Shown: piece by piece, positions 7,992-17,841 of the stretch
How positions within the stretch are numbered: position 1 is the stretch's first letter
Layout of the letters: each line of letters begins with the position of its first letter
Program-made: the position numbers and the translations under genes
Notes under the pieces: generated by a model
Databases searched by the model: none
What the model saw: only the letters and a program-made list of their open reading frames with translations
What the model was told of the DNA's origin: nothing
Source of the DNA: Ruegeria sp. R14_0
GTDB lineage: Bacteria; Pseudomonadota; Alphaproteobacteria; Rhodobacterales; Rhodobacteraceae
Assembly (NCBI RefSeq): GCF_017743975.1
Contig: NZ_JAGHRC010000001.1
Span: 186,001-250,000, forward strand
DNA: 64,000 nt
Direction: 5' to 3'

Positions 7992-8621
7992 CTAGGCCGG
8001 GCGGCGTAGAACCGCTGTGGCCACGCCCATTCCGATCAGTGTCAGCCCTCCGAACCGAGTCATCGCGGTGATGACGCCTGCACGGCCGATCATTCGGCGC
8101 AGACGATCGGCCAAAAGCGCATAGGCCAGCGCGTTCAACCATGCCAAACCGACGAAAGTCGCGATCAGGATCGCGAACTGCGGACCCAGTGGGTCAGCCG
8201 GGCGTAGAAACTGCGGAACAAACGCGATGAAGAACGCGATGGATTTCGGGTTCAATGCGGTCACGGCGGCGGCGTGGCCAAAAACGCTGTGTGCTGTGAC
8301 ATCGCGCCCTGTGTCCACAGTCTCCAAACCGCCCGACGGCGCGCTGCGCAGCAGTTTGATGCCCAACCAGATCAGGTATGCGGCCCCAACCCATTTCAGC
8401 GCGGTGAACAAGGTGGCCGAGGCCAGAACCAATGCTCCCAACCCCAAAAGCGACGCAGTCATCGCCACCAGATCGCCAACGGCCACACCGGTCGCCGAGG
8501 CCACCGCCACGCTACGTCCTTTGGACAAGGCATAGCTGAGCACCAGCAAAACGGTCGGGCCGGGGATCAGTAGCAAGGCTGTAGAGGCGGCGACAAAGGC
8601 AAGCCAAAGGTCAAGGGACAT
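7992..8621 (-). CDS. LysE/RhtB family amino-acid exporter
   Basis: 209 aa from the ATG at 8621 (MSLDLWLAFVAASTALLLIPGP), supported by an AGGA site 7 nt upstream; a longer frame adds 26 unrelated residues. Inner-membrane protein with about six helices. The family signature IPGPTVLLVLSYALSKGR lies at residues 19-36, followed by the G-V-x-G-D helix 2 motif and a C-terminal LNPKSIAFFIAFVPQF segment. It exports amino acids or related small molecules; the substrate is not predictable. Its stop is 5 nt from the convergent ribbon-helix-helix stop. Confidence 0.92.
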   Translation of the reverse strand: MSLDLWLAFVAASTALLLIPGPTVLLVLSYALSKGRSVAVASATGVAVGDLVAMTASLLGLGALVLASATLFTALKWVGAAYLIWLGIKLLRSAPSGGLETVDTGRDVTAHSVFGHAAAVTALNPKSIAFFIAFVPQFLRPADPLGPQFAILIATFVGLAWLNALAYALLADRLRRMIGRAGVITAMTRFGGLTLIGMGVATAVLRRPA

Positions 8622-8673
8622 GTGAAATCCTATGTTTTCATTTCCCGCAGCAAGCCTTGGCCAGCGCCGAAGG

Positions 8674-9690
8674 TCAAGCCCCTCGTGGCTGTGTGGCAAA
8701 CCGCATCAGCGCCTCAAGCGGACCGCGTTTGAATTTTCGAAACCAAAGCAAGGCAAAGACTGATGACGCGACACAGAACACCAACGCACAGGCAAAAACC
8801 TGCGGCGCGTTGAGCGAGCCGTCCAGCAGCCCGGCTTCTTCTAGAATGCCCATGCCGATCAGGATATGCGCCATGTACAACGTCAGGCTCTGCCGGCCTG
8901 GCGCGGTCAGGGCAGGGCCGATGCCCAACCTCTCGATCATTGGCCAGAGTTTCAGAAGCAGACCGATTACCACACAAGCCGAACCGGTGCCGGCAACGAT
9001 ATAGAACGGCCCCGGAGGGATGGACTCGGTGCCCAGATAAGTTGCCAGATCGGGGTCTGTCGCCAACACTTGTGGAAATAGCGCAAACACGGCGGCACCG
9101 AACCCCCACATGATCAGCCGGTGCTGGATGCATTTTGTGTGTAGCTCGGACCGTCCGATGGCCATGCCGATCAGCAGAAATGCAGCCCACGGCAGAACCG
9201 GGTGCCAGCCGTTGAAAAACAGGTTCCGCAAAAAGCCGGGAAGGGTCCATAGGTCGGTGTAGGTCAGCGTGTCCCAATCCCAACCAAGGTCGTAGTTGAA
9301 GATCATGGTGGCACTGACGGCCAGTGTGACGATCCCGGCGGCCCCCAGCCACAGCACGCCGCCTGAGGCTGTCAAAAACATCGCGCCCACGACGAAGTAT
9401 AGAGCGTAGAAATGCAGAATGTCGGCGTCGAACACCGTCATGTTGATCAGGCCCAAAACAAACAGGAACGCCGCGCGCCGCAACAACAGCGAAGCTGAGA
9501 TTGTGGACAGACCAATTCCGATACCTGCCAGAATAACAAACAGGGCTGCGGCACGTCCTTCCAGCGAACCGATCAGGACCGAAGCCCAATCGTGAGCAAG
9601 TTCCACCTGAGCTGCGATGCGGAAGTTCACCAGAACCATTCCGCAGAACGCCAGAAAGCGGGCTGCATCCAAGGCCGCAAGTCTTTGCAT
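8674..9690 (-). CDS. DUF418 / acyltransferase-like polytopic membrane protein
   Basis: 338 aa beginning RLAALDAARFLAFCGMVLVNF, the first-helix signature of DUF418 and the related heparan-N-acetyltransferase-like families. About nine to ten hydrophobic segments follow, with a C-terminal SLTLYMAHILIGMGI helix typical of DUF418. The start is supported by GAGGAA 5 nt upstream. These proteins are thought to move or transfer acyl groups across the inner membrane, but no reaction is established. It is transcribed just ahead of, and in the same direction as, the LysE exporter gene (52 nt gap). Confidence 0.85.
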   Translation of the reverse strand: MQRLAALDAARFLAFCGMVLVNFRIAAQVELAHDWASVLIGSLEGRAAALFVILAGIGIGLSTISASLLLRRAAFLFVLGLINMTVFDADILHFYALYFVVGAMFLTASGGVLWLGAAGIVTLAVSATMIFNYDLGWDWDTLTYTDLWTLPGFLRNLFFNGWHPVLPWAAFLLIGMAIGRSELHTKCIQHRLIMWGFGAAVFALFPQVLATDPDLATYLGTESIPPGPFYIVAGTGSACVVIGLLLKLWPMIERLGIGPALTAPGRQSLTLYMAHILIGMGILEEAGLLDGSLNAPQVFACALVFCVASSVFALLWFRKFKRGPLEALMRFATQPRGA

Positions 9691-9897
9691 GTTATTCCTC
9701 TGGTTTGCCAGTGACTTGGCGGGATTTCGTGTGCAACAGATCGGTGGGCAGAACGCTCGGTTTCAAGATGGCGCGGAAAAAAGAAACCGAGCTGTGCAAT
9801 GGGGCAACAAGTTTAAAGATTGGATTAACTCTGCAACGCGTGGCTTGAAACGGGCCAGCCGGTCCCCAAACTTGGGCCATGTTTCAGGGAGAAGCCG

Positions 9898-10764
9898 ATG
9901 GTTCAGACTGATCACACAAATGCAGGTGCCGCACCGGATTCACGCCCGTCGCTGGGCGTTCGTGTCAAGGGCGCGCTTATCCTGATGGTGCCACTGCTTG
10001 CAGTGATCTATGCGGGCATCGTCGGCTATATGTATGTGAACCAGCAATCGTTGCTGTTCAAACCAGAAGGTGAGCTGCCCGCGCCCAACATGGTTGGTCT
10101 GGCTGATGTCGAGGCCGTTTCGCTGACAATGGCCGATGGTGTCACGCTGACAGCCTGGTCTGCTCCGCCCGCCACCGAGGGTGCGCCGACGGTTCTGTTC
10201 TTTCATGGTCAGTCCGGAAACCTTGCGGATCGGGCCGACCGTATGAGAGAGATCCTGAACAGCGGTTTCGGTCTGCTGGCCCCCAGCTATCGTGGCTATC
10301 CGGGCAGTGACGGCGAGCCATCCGAATTGGCGCTGATCTCTGATGGCGTTCAAATGTATGATCAATTGGACGGCGACGGCGTACCGGTTGTTCTGCACGG
10401 TCAAAGCCTTGGAACCGCCGTGGCGGCAGCTGTGGCGGAACAACGTCCGAACGCACAATTGTTGGTGCTGGAGGCTCCGTTTACCGCAACGGTCGACGTT
10501 GCGGCGGAAAGGTACCCTTGGTTGCCGGTGCATGCCTTGATGCGGGATCAATTCGCGACGCGTGATTTGATCGAGGGTATCATGGTTCCCACGTTGATTT
10601 TCCACGGGACCGAAGATGAAACAGTCCCGCTGCATCATGGCGAAGCACTGGCCGCGATGGCAGGGGATTCGGCGGAAATCCACGTCATCCCGGACGGCAC
10701 TCATAATGACCTCTGGTCACACGGCCTGTGGGATCAGGTGCAACAAGCCTTGACCGCGAACTGA
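9898..10764 (+). CDS. Membrane-anchored alpha/beta hydrolase (BEM46/ABHD13-like)
   Basis: 288 aa. One transmembrane helix (GALILMVPLLAVIYAGIVGYMY, about residues 24-45) anchors a hydrolase domain. FFHGQSGN gives the oxyanion strand, the nucleophile is S170 in GQSLG, the acid is the Asp of HGTEDETVP, and the base is the His of PDGTHND. The YRGYPGSDG motif and membrane anchor place it with the BEM46-like serine hydrolases. The substrate is unknown; an acyl ester or thioester is the usual guess. It is divergent from DUF418; the 207-nt gap between them holds no convincing gene. Confidence 0.87.
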   Translation: MVQTDHTNAGAAPDSRPSLGVRVKGALILMVPLLAVIYAGIVGYMYVNQQSLLFKPEGELPAPNMVGLADVEAVSLTMADGVTLTAWSAPPATEGAPTVLFFHGQSGNLADRADRMREILNSGFGLLAPSYRGYPGSDGEPSELALISDGVQMYDQLDGDGVPVVLHGQSLGTAVAAAVAEQRPNAQLLVLEAPFTATVDVAAERYPWLPVHALMRDQFATRDLIEGIMVPTLIFHGTEDETVPLHHGEALAAMAGDSAEIHVIPDGTHNDLWSHGLWDQVQQALTAN

Positions 10765-10773
10765 GTGCGCGGT

Positions 10774-11646
10774 TCAGAGAACCCGACCGGCAACAGCATC
10801 CAGCTTTGCCAACAAGGCCGGGTCGCGCTTTTCCGGTGCTGTCAGGATCGCATATTCCAACGCCCTGTCGCAGCCATGAGGGCAGGGCGCACGCACGGCC
10901 CCCAGCAGATCCGGTAAACCCTTGACCAGAGCCCGGCCTTTTTCAGCATTCCCAGTCAGTGTTGCAATAATGGCAGTCACGTCGACCTCGCCATGATCAG
11001 GATGCCAGCTGTCGTAGTCGGTGACCATTGCGATCGAGGCGTAACAAAGCTCGGCCTCGCGCGCGAGTTTGGCCTCGGGCATGTTGGTCATGCCCACCAC
11101 ATCGCAGCCCCATTGCTCGCGGTACATCTTGGATTCCGCCAGGGTTGAGAACAGAGGTCCCTCCATCGCCAGATATGTACCGCCGCGGTGGATGTTGATC
11201 CCAGCTGCCTTACCTGCCGTCTCGCACGCGTCCGACAGACGCGGGCAGGTCGGGTGTGCGACGCTGACATGGGCGACGCAACCGGTGCCGAAAAAGCTCT
11301 TGTCCCGCGCAAAAGTCCGGTCGATGAACTGATCGACGATCACGAAATCGCCCGGGGCCATGTGTTCGCGGAACGATCCACAGGCCGAGACCGAGATCAC
11401 GTCCGTCACACCCAGTCGTTTCAGCGCGTCGATATTGGCGCGATAGGGTACCTCGGTCGGAGAATGCACGTGGCCGCGCCCGTGCCGGGGCAGAAAGGCC
11501 ATCTCGACCCCGTTCAGCGATCCGGTCAAAATCTCGTCCGAGGGTTTGCTCCATGGGGTTTCCACGGTGACCCATTCCGCATTCTCCAGTCCGTCGATGT
11601 CATAAATGCCGGATCCACCGATGATAGCTAGTTTGGTTTGGGTCAT
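10774..11646 (-). CDS. mtnP: S-methyl-5'-thioadenosine phosphorylase
   Basis: 290 aa from the ATG at 11646 (MTQTKLAIIGGSGIYDIDGL), backed by GGAGAG 5 nt upstream. It phosphorolyses methylthioadenosine to adenine and 5-methylthioribose-1-phosphate, the first step of methionine salvage and a clean-up step after polyamine synthesis. Key segments are FLPRHGRGHVHSPTEVPYRANI, SACGSFRE and TYLAMEGPLFST-AES, followed by VGMTNMPEAKLAREAELCYASI. The specificity segment DYDSWHP favours MTA over guanosine. The adenine released could feed apt elsewhere in the window. Its start region faces the SulP gene divergently. Confidence 0.95.
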   Translation of the reverse strand: MTQTKLAIIGGSGIYDIDGLENAEWVTVETPWSKPSDEILTGSLNGVEMAFLPRHGRGHVHSPTEVPYRANIDALKRLGVTDVISVSACGSFREHMAPGDFVIVDQFIDRTFARDKSFFGTGCVAHVSVAHPTCPRLSDACETAGKAAGINIHRGGTYLAMEGPLFSTLAESKMYREQWGCDVVGMTNMPEAKLAREAELCYASIAMVTDYDSWHPDHGEVDVTAIIATLTGNAEKGRALVKGLPDLLGAVRAPCPHGCDRALEYAILTAPEKRDPALLAKLDAVAGRVL

Positions 11647-11844
11647 GGCTGCTCTCCGCATGAAAAACTGTTTTCAGAGTTCTGCGGGGCGGCTGATGGT
11701 TTGACAAGTGGCTTCAAGGGTTTGTGTAGTTCCTGTGGCAGTTATGCGCACAGTGCATATCAGGGTCCCGCTGGGTGCGGTATCTTATGTCGTGGAGGAT
11801 GGGTAAAAGGCCCCTTTCGCGCGCACAAACCCACAGGACGTCTT

Positions 11845-13479
<1,635 letters not shown>

Positions 13480-13486
13480 GGATTTT

Positions 13487-13530
13487 GCGAGGCTCTGCCT
13501 CGCGCTCCGGGATATTTTCCGCCAGATGAA
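13487..13530 (+). repeat. Modular intergenic repeat, copy 2
   Basis: Hairpin GCGAGGC-TCT-GCCTCGC (13487-13503) followed by the core CCGGGATATTTTCC then GCCAGATGAA (13507-13530). It faces copy 3 head to head between the convergent SulP and flavin reductase-like genes. Confidence 0.7.
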
Positions 13531-13545
13531 TAAAGGATCCATTAC

Positions 13546-13605
13546 TTCATCTGGCCTCAAGTATCCCGGGGGAGTTGCCCGAAGGGCAGCGGGGGCAGCG
13601 CCCCC
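13546..13605 (-). repeat. Modular intergenic repeat, copy 3 (inverted)
   Basis: Core TTCATCTGG...TATCCCGGGGGAG (13546-13574), then hairpin TGCCC-GAA-GGGCA (13576-13588) and hairpin GGGGGC-AGC-GCCCCC (13591-13605). Copies 2 and 3 are 15 bp apart and their cores form a large imperfect inverted repeat. They are well placed to stop transcription from both sides. Confidence 0.7.
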
Positions 13606-13615
13606 AAGACCGGCT

Positions 13616-14221
13616 TCAATCGTCGGGACGGTTGAGCGAGAACAATTCGGTCACCACCGAGTAGTCCCGATATCCAAGTCGCGCCAGCGGTTGGAATGAG
13701 GTGACGTCGAATATTCCGTCCCTTAGGCAATCATCCCGCAAGTGCACGCCGGTGACTTCGCCAAATACGACTCGGTTGGCCTCACCGGGCAAGGTGACGA
13801 TTTGTGTCAGCTTACACTCCAAAGCCGCCGGCGCGCCTTCGATCCGCGCACAGGGGATGGTTTCACATTCGATCGGGGTCAGCCCCGCATGGCCAAATTC
13901 GTCCACGTGTTTGGGCAGGCCGGCCGAGCTGGCGTTCATCGCATCGCGATGTGCATGCGCCACGACGTTCACGCAGAACACTTCGGTCGCCTCGATATTT
14001 GCTAGGCTGTCCTTTGTCCCGTTCTGATCGTGTTTGGTGCCGGTCGAGGCAAACATGACCTGTGGTGGCGTGTAGGCGACCCCATTGAAGAAAGAATAAG
14101 GGGCCAGGTTGTTGATGCCCTCTGCGTCGCGGGATGATATCCAGCCGATCGGCCGCGGTGTGATAATTGCATTGAACGGATTGTGCGGCAGGCCGTGGCC
14201 GTCTTTGGGGCGATAGAACAT
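13616..14221 (-). CDS. Flavin reductase-like FMN-binding split-barrel protein
   Basis: 201 aa starting MFYRPKDGHGLPHNPFNAIITPRPIGWISSRD, the signature of the flavin reductase-like / flavoredoxin family. The core FMN-binding segment is LAPYSFFNGVAYTPPQVMFAST, with KDSLANIEATEVFCVNVV further on. GGAGA precedes the ATG. Such proteins bind FMN and either reduce it for a partner or act as small oxidoreductases; the reaction here is not determinable. It is divergent from a GNAT gene. Confidence 0.85.
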   Translation of the reverse strand: MFYRPKDGHGLPHNPFNAIITPRPIGWISSRDAEGINNLAPYSFFNGVAYTPPQVMFASTGTKHDQNGTKDSLANIEATEVFCVNVVAHAHRDAMNASSAGLPKHVDEFGHAGLTPIECETIPCARIEGAPAALECKLTQIVTLPGEANRVVFGEVTGVHLRDDCLRDGIFDVTSFQPLARLGYRDYSVVTELFSLNRPDD

Positions 14222-14293
14222 AAGGTCTCCAAGCGTTTGCCCAAGGCGTACCGAAGTGCTAGGGCGAATTCCAGCAAGGAAAAGAGGGCGGGA

Positions 14294-14788
14294 GTGCAGC
14301 AGTTCGAGATCAGGCCGGAAAAGCCCGACGACTGGTGGGAGGTCGAGGCTCTTTATGACCTGTGCTTTGCGCCCGGGCGCGAAGCGCTGTCCTCATACCG
14401 TTTGCGGGATGACGTTCCGCCGGTGACCGGCCTGTCTTTGGTTGCGCGCGATGGACAGGGCATTCTGGCCGGTGCGATCCGGTTCTGGCCTGTTCATGTT
14501 GGTGAACATGATGCCTTGCTCTTGGGGCCTGTAGCTGTTCACCCGACCCATCAGGGCGAAGGATTGGGCGGTTTCCTGATCCATCAGGGGCTTGAGGCGG
14601 GCCGCGAAAAGGGTTGGCACAGGGTGATGCTGGTCGGCGACGCGCCTTACTATGTGCGGTTTGGGTTCTCGCGGCTTGCGGGTGTGGAGATGCCGCCGCC
14701 GACCAACCCTGATCGGGTTTTGGGGGTGGAATTGACCCCCGGTGTCTGGTCCAACGTTCAGGGTGCGGTGACCCGCTGGACACGCTGA
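14294..14788 (+). CDS. GNAT family N-acetyltransferase
   Basis: 164 aa from a GTG at 14294 preceded by AGAGGG; upstream in-frame codons are possible but show no family similarity and run into the divergent gene. The protein begins FEIRPEKPDDWWEVEALYDLCF. It holds the acetyl-CoA-binding LGPVAVHPTHQGEGLGGFLIHQGLE motif at about residues 75-99, then VMLVGDAPYYVRFGF. This matches the YhbS-like group. The acceptor is unknown. The start choice is uncertain by several codons. Confidence 0.83.
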   Translation: MQQFEIRPEKPDDWWEVEALYDLCFAPGREALSSYRLRDDVPPVTGLSLVARDGQGILAGAIRFWPVHVGEHDALLLGPVAVHPTHQGEGLGGFLIHQGLEAGREKGWHRVMLVGDAPYYVRFGFSRLAGVEMPPPTNPDRVLGVELTPGVWSNVQGAVTRWTR

Positions 14789-14840
14789 ACTATTGAAACC
14801 GTAGCGTTCAGCCCCGATGTTTAAACGCAGGAGGGCTTTT

Positions 14841-15584
14841 ATGCAGGACGTACTTGTTGTCGAGAAACTGGATGCCGAGGCCGAGCTGGATCGGCTGGCC
14901 CAATACTATCGGTCTGCCGGAGGGCCGGGGGTCAAGCTGTTGAACAGTTTGGGTGGATCGGCTGAAAACCTGTTGGAACAGCTTCCCGACCCCATACGTA
15001 ATGGACTGACCGGGGCGACCGAACAGGCGCTCTGGTTGGCAATGCATGCGGCCGAAGGTTCGCGTCGCGCTGTCCCGGACCAGAAACCCTGGGTCAACAC
15101 GGCGGTTGCAACGGCGATGGGGGCAGCGGGCGGCATAGGTGGCGTTTCGACGGCCCTGATGGAATTGCCTGCGACAACAGCCATGCTGCTGCGTGCCATC
15201 CAGGGGGCTGCGTCCCGGGAAGGGTTTGATCCGTCCGAAGAGGGCGTCAAATTCGATTGCGTTCAGGTTTTGTCGGCGGCTGGGCCATTGGCTTACGACG
15301 ATGGGGCCGATCTGGGCTTTTTCTCGGTTCGTCTGACGTTGACGGGTCCGGCCATGCAGAAACTTATCGCAGCAGTCGCACCTCGCCTGTCGATTGTCCT
15401 GGGCCAAAAGCTGGCGGCACAATCGGTTCCGGTTCTTGGCGCTATTGCCGGCGGTGGCACGAACTATGTCTATACGCGCTATTACCAGCAGGTGGCTCGG
15501 GTCCATTTTGGACTGCGTCGTTTGGCGATTGATGCCGATATCCCGCATGAGGACCTGGTACAAAGGTTGGCCGTGCGTCTCTAA
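14841..15584 (+). CDS. EcsC family protein
   Basis: 247 aa from the ATG at 14841, chosen because AGGAGGG lies 5 nt upstream; an in-frame ATG at 14817 would add 8 residues and overlap that site. The central glycine- and alanine-rich stretch (VATAMGAAGGIGGVSTALMELPATTAMLLRAI) and the C-terminal GQKLAAQSVPVLGAIAGGGTNYVYTRYYQQVA segment are the EcsC family hallmarks. The family is named after a gene near the Bacillus Ecs ABC transporter and its biochemical role is unknown. The hydrophobic stretches suggest membrane association. Confidence 0.85.
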   Translation: MQDVLVVEKLDAEAELDRLAQYYRSAGGPGVKLLNSLGGSAENLLEQLPDPIRNGLTGATEQALWLAMHAAEGSRRAVPDQKPWVNTAVATAMGAAGGIGGVSTALMELPATTAMLLRAIQGAASREGFDPSEEGVKFDCVQVLSAAGPLAYDDGADLGFFSVRLTLTGPAMQKLIAAVAPRLSIVLGQKLAAQSVPVLGAIAGGGTNYVYTRYYQQVARVHFGLRRLAIDADIPHEDLVQRLAVRL

Positions 15585-15707
15585 GCCTGCTCGAATATCT
15601 TGGAAATGACCGCTTTATATTGTACGCTGGTGTTGGACAACCGCTAAATATCTGAAAAATCAAAGGTTGGCGTCGAGGGACAGAGCAGACTTGAAAGGCG
15701 GTTCGGC

Positions 15708-16172
15708 GTGACTGATGCACGGTTTTCAGCCCGCTTGCAGCCCAAGGGCAAACACCTTGGAATTGCCCGGCAATCGGCGGCCCTGTGTTATAGGGTCAGA
15801 GAGGGTCGGCTTGAGGTGCTGCTGATCACCACGCGTAAATCCAAACGATGGATCATACCCAAAGGGTGGTTGATCGATGGTTTGTCCCCCTCTCAGACCG
15901 CCGCACAGGAGGCGTGGGAAGAGGCCGGCGTCAGGGGCTCTTGTGCGCCCGACCCGATGGGACGTTTCGCCCATATCAAAAGCCGATGCGCCAAGGGGCC
16001 TGTCCTGTGTATGGTGGATGTGTTTCCCCTCTATGTATCGTCGACTTCGGCAAGCTTTCCGGAACGGGGTCAACGCAAAAGCAAATGGGTGTCGCCCAAA
16101 AAAGCGGCTGGTTTGGTTAATTCATCGGAACTATCCCAATTGTTACGGAAACTAGGTGCAATTCTGCACTGA
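15708..16172 (+). CDS. NUDIX hydrolase (diphosphoinositol-polyphosphate-hydrolase-like)
   Basis: 154 aa from a GTG. The Nudix region reads GWLIDGLSPSQTAAQEAWEE then AGV: the downstream EAWEEAG metal-binding core is intact, but the first Glu of the G-x5-E part is Leu and the following Arg is Gln. The surrounding TRKSKRWIIPKGW and the C-terminal WVSPKKAAGLV place it with DIPP-like NUDIX proteins that split a pyrophosphate bond in a nucleotide or similar substrate. A second copy of the same subfamily lies at 49790-50248 with a similar loss. Confidence 0.85.
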   Translation: MTDARFSARLQPKGKHLGIARQSAALCYRVREGRLEVLLITTRKSKRWIIPKGWLIDGLSPSQTAAQEAWEEAGVRGSCAPDPMGRFAHIKSRCAKGPVLCMVDVFPLYVSSTSASFPERGQRKSKWVSPKKAAGLVNSSELSQLLRKLGAILH

Positions 16173-16243
16173 CTTGCCTTGCCAAGGGCTTGATCTTGCC
16201 ATGTCTGTCGGTATCTATTTGGCTACCGAGATTTGGACGGACC

Positions 16244-16687
16244 ATGATTCAATACGCATTGAAATGCAGCAACGGCCATATATTTGACAGTTGGTTTCAA
16301 TCGGCCGCCGCTTACGACAAACTGGCAGCTGCGGGCATGGTGACATGCGCGGTTTGCGGTGACGTGCATGTTGAAAAGGCCATCATGACCCCGCGTGTGC
16401 GTCCGGCGCGCAATGCTCAACCTTCGCAGCCTGAGGAAAAACCGGTTGAGGTTGCCACCCCGTCGCCGGATATCGAACAGGTTCTGGCCGAGCTGCGCCG
16501 CAAGGTCGAAGAGAATTCGGACTATGTTGGCAAGGATTTTGCCAAAGAAGCGCGCAAGATTCATTTGGGCGATGCGCCCGATCGCGCGATCTATGGCGAG
16601 GCCAAGCCCGATGAGGCCAAGGCCCTGATCGAAGATGGCGTGCCGGTCGCACCGCTTCCTTTCCTGCCCACCAGAAAAACGAACTGA
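16244..16687 (+). CDS. DUF1178 family zinc-ribbon-like protein
   Basis: 147 aa from the ATG at 16244 (MIQYALKCSNGHIFDSWF), the standard DUF1178 start. An N-terminal C-x3-H and later CAVCG pair would bind a metal, followed by VEKAIMTPRV, a variable linker, and a C-terminal helical region ending in EEAKALIEDGVPVAPLPFLP-type residues (here DEAKALIEDGVPVAPLPFLP). Function is unknown. It precedes an SDR gene by 3 nt, so the two are probably cotranscribed. Confidence 0.9.
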   Translation: MIQYALKCSNGHIFDSWFQSAAAYDKLAAAGMVTCAVCGDVHVEKAIMTPRVRPARNAQPSQPEEKPVEVATPSPDIEQVLAELRRKVEENSDYVGKDFAKEARKIHLGDAPDRAIYGEAKPDEAKALIEDGVPVAPLPFLPTRKTN

Positions 16688-16690
16688 CTC

Positions 16691-17329
16691 ATGCATTTCG
16701 TTATTACCGGTGCCAATCGAGGAATTGGCCAAGCCTTGGCGGATCGCTACAGGGTACAAGGCCATGACGTGACCGGCACGGCCCGCGACGGCAGCGCGCA
16801 GGTCGTTCTGGATGTAACGGATCCCGCGCAGCATGCTGCAATGGCCGAAGGGCTGGCCGGGCGTCCGGTGGACCTGTTGATCTGCAACGCAGGTGTTTAC
16901 CAGGATAAGGGCCATGGCCTCGACGGCTATCCAGCCGAAATGTGGGCTCAGAGCTTTGCCACCAATGTGACCGGCGTATTTCTGACTGTGCAGGCCTTGT
17001 TGCCAAACCTTCGGGCCGCGCAGGGCAAGATCGCGATCCTGTCGTCACAGATGGCCTCGCATACGCGGGCGCCGGGCGGCAGTTACATCTATCGCGCGTC
17101 CAAAGCCGCTGCGCTGAATCTTGGGCGCAACTTGGCGACGGATTTGCGCGGTGATGGCGTCGCGGTGGGTATTTACCATCCTGGTTGGGTACAGACAGAT
17201 ATGGGCGGAGCCCAGGGCGACATCACCGTTGATCAGGCGGCCGACGGGCTGGTCGCCCGCTTTGACACGCTGTCACTTGAAACAACCGGGTGTTTTGAGA
17301 CCTGGGACGGCCGACCGCACGCTTACTGA
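16691..17329 (+). CDS. Short-chain dehydrogenase/reductase
   Basis: 212-aa SDR with a cofactor loop TGANRGIGQALADRY at residues 6-20, NAG at CNAGVY, catalytic Ser in LSSQMAS, and the YxxxK pair in YIYRASKAAALNLG. The family oxidises or reduces a hydroxyl/carbonyl with NAD(P)(H); the substrate is unknown. The short length and C-terminal GCFETWDGRP resemble the CsgA-like SDR subgroup. Its stop overlaps the stop of the convergent secreted protein by 7 nt. Confidence 0.9.
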   Translation: MHFVITGANRGIGQALADRYRVQGHDVTGTARDGSAQVVLDVTDPAQHAAMAEGLAGRPVDLLICNAGVYQDKGHGLDGYPAEMWAQSFATNVTGVFLTVQALLPNLRAAQGKIAILSSQMASHTRAPGGSYIYRASKAAALNLGRNLATDLRGDGVAVGIYHPGWVQTDMGGAQGDITVDQAADGLVARFDTLSLETTGCFETWDGRPHAY

Positions 17330-17676
17330 CGTTTCAGCGCAGCCGTTGGAACCTCGTAGACTTCATCGGGGTCAATAAAGATGACCGTCAGGTCCCCACG
17401 GGTTTCATGGCTGATCCGGGAAGGAGAGCTGCTGGAGCTCGGCACCCCATCCGTGAAATAGATGCTGCGCACTTCGCCACCACCCAAGCCGACCGCAAGG
17501 GTCGTGGTACCATCGTCGTGGTGGCGCAGCTCAGCGTGACAACTGCTGAGTGCTGCGCCGTCTTTGGCGCAGGGGATTGTTCCCAAAGCGTTCTTGCCGT
17601 CAGTTGCGGCCAGCGTGGACACCTGCGCCAGCGCAGGAGAAGACAAAAGGACGACGGCTGCGGCAACGCGGAACAT
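17323..17676 (-). CDS. Small secreted protein of unknown function
   Basis: 117 aa with a clear signal peptide (MFRVAAAVVLLSSPALAQ). The mature part has two Cys (IPCAKDGAALSSC) that could form a disulfide, then an alternating pattern ending DLTVIFIDPDEVYEVPTAAL, suggesting a small beta-rich domain. Roseobacter genomes hold many small periplasmic proteins with a similar ending (recollection, not searched). It faces the SDR gene convergently. No function can be assigned. Confidence 0.75.
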   Translation of the reverse strand: MFRVAAAVVLLSSPALAQVSTLAATDGKNALGTIPCAKDGAALSSCHAELRHHDDGTTTLAVGLGGGEVRSIYFTDGVPSSSSSPSRISHETRGDLTVIFIDPDEVYEVPTAALKRQ

Positions 17677-17841
17677 AAGGTACCTCTGGGATAGAATTCG
17701 TGTGGCAGGCTGACAGCCTCGGGGTCGGTTGTAAAGCGGTCAGGTGCCGCCATCCGACTGGTTTTGAACTCTTGCCCTTGCGGCCCCCCTCGCATAAGAC
17801 GCTCGGGATCAGAAATCCAAGGCGCGGAGACACCTGCCCCC

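Noticed and set aside
9691-9897. A 26-codon frame (starting MARKKETELC) in the DUF418-hydrolase gap
   Set aside because: No ribosome site, poor codon use and no neighbours to support it; I see nothing else in this gap.
17707-17719. AGGCTG-A-CAGCCT dyad upstream of lysC
   Set aside because: Short, one-base spacer and no context; cannot be told from chance.
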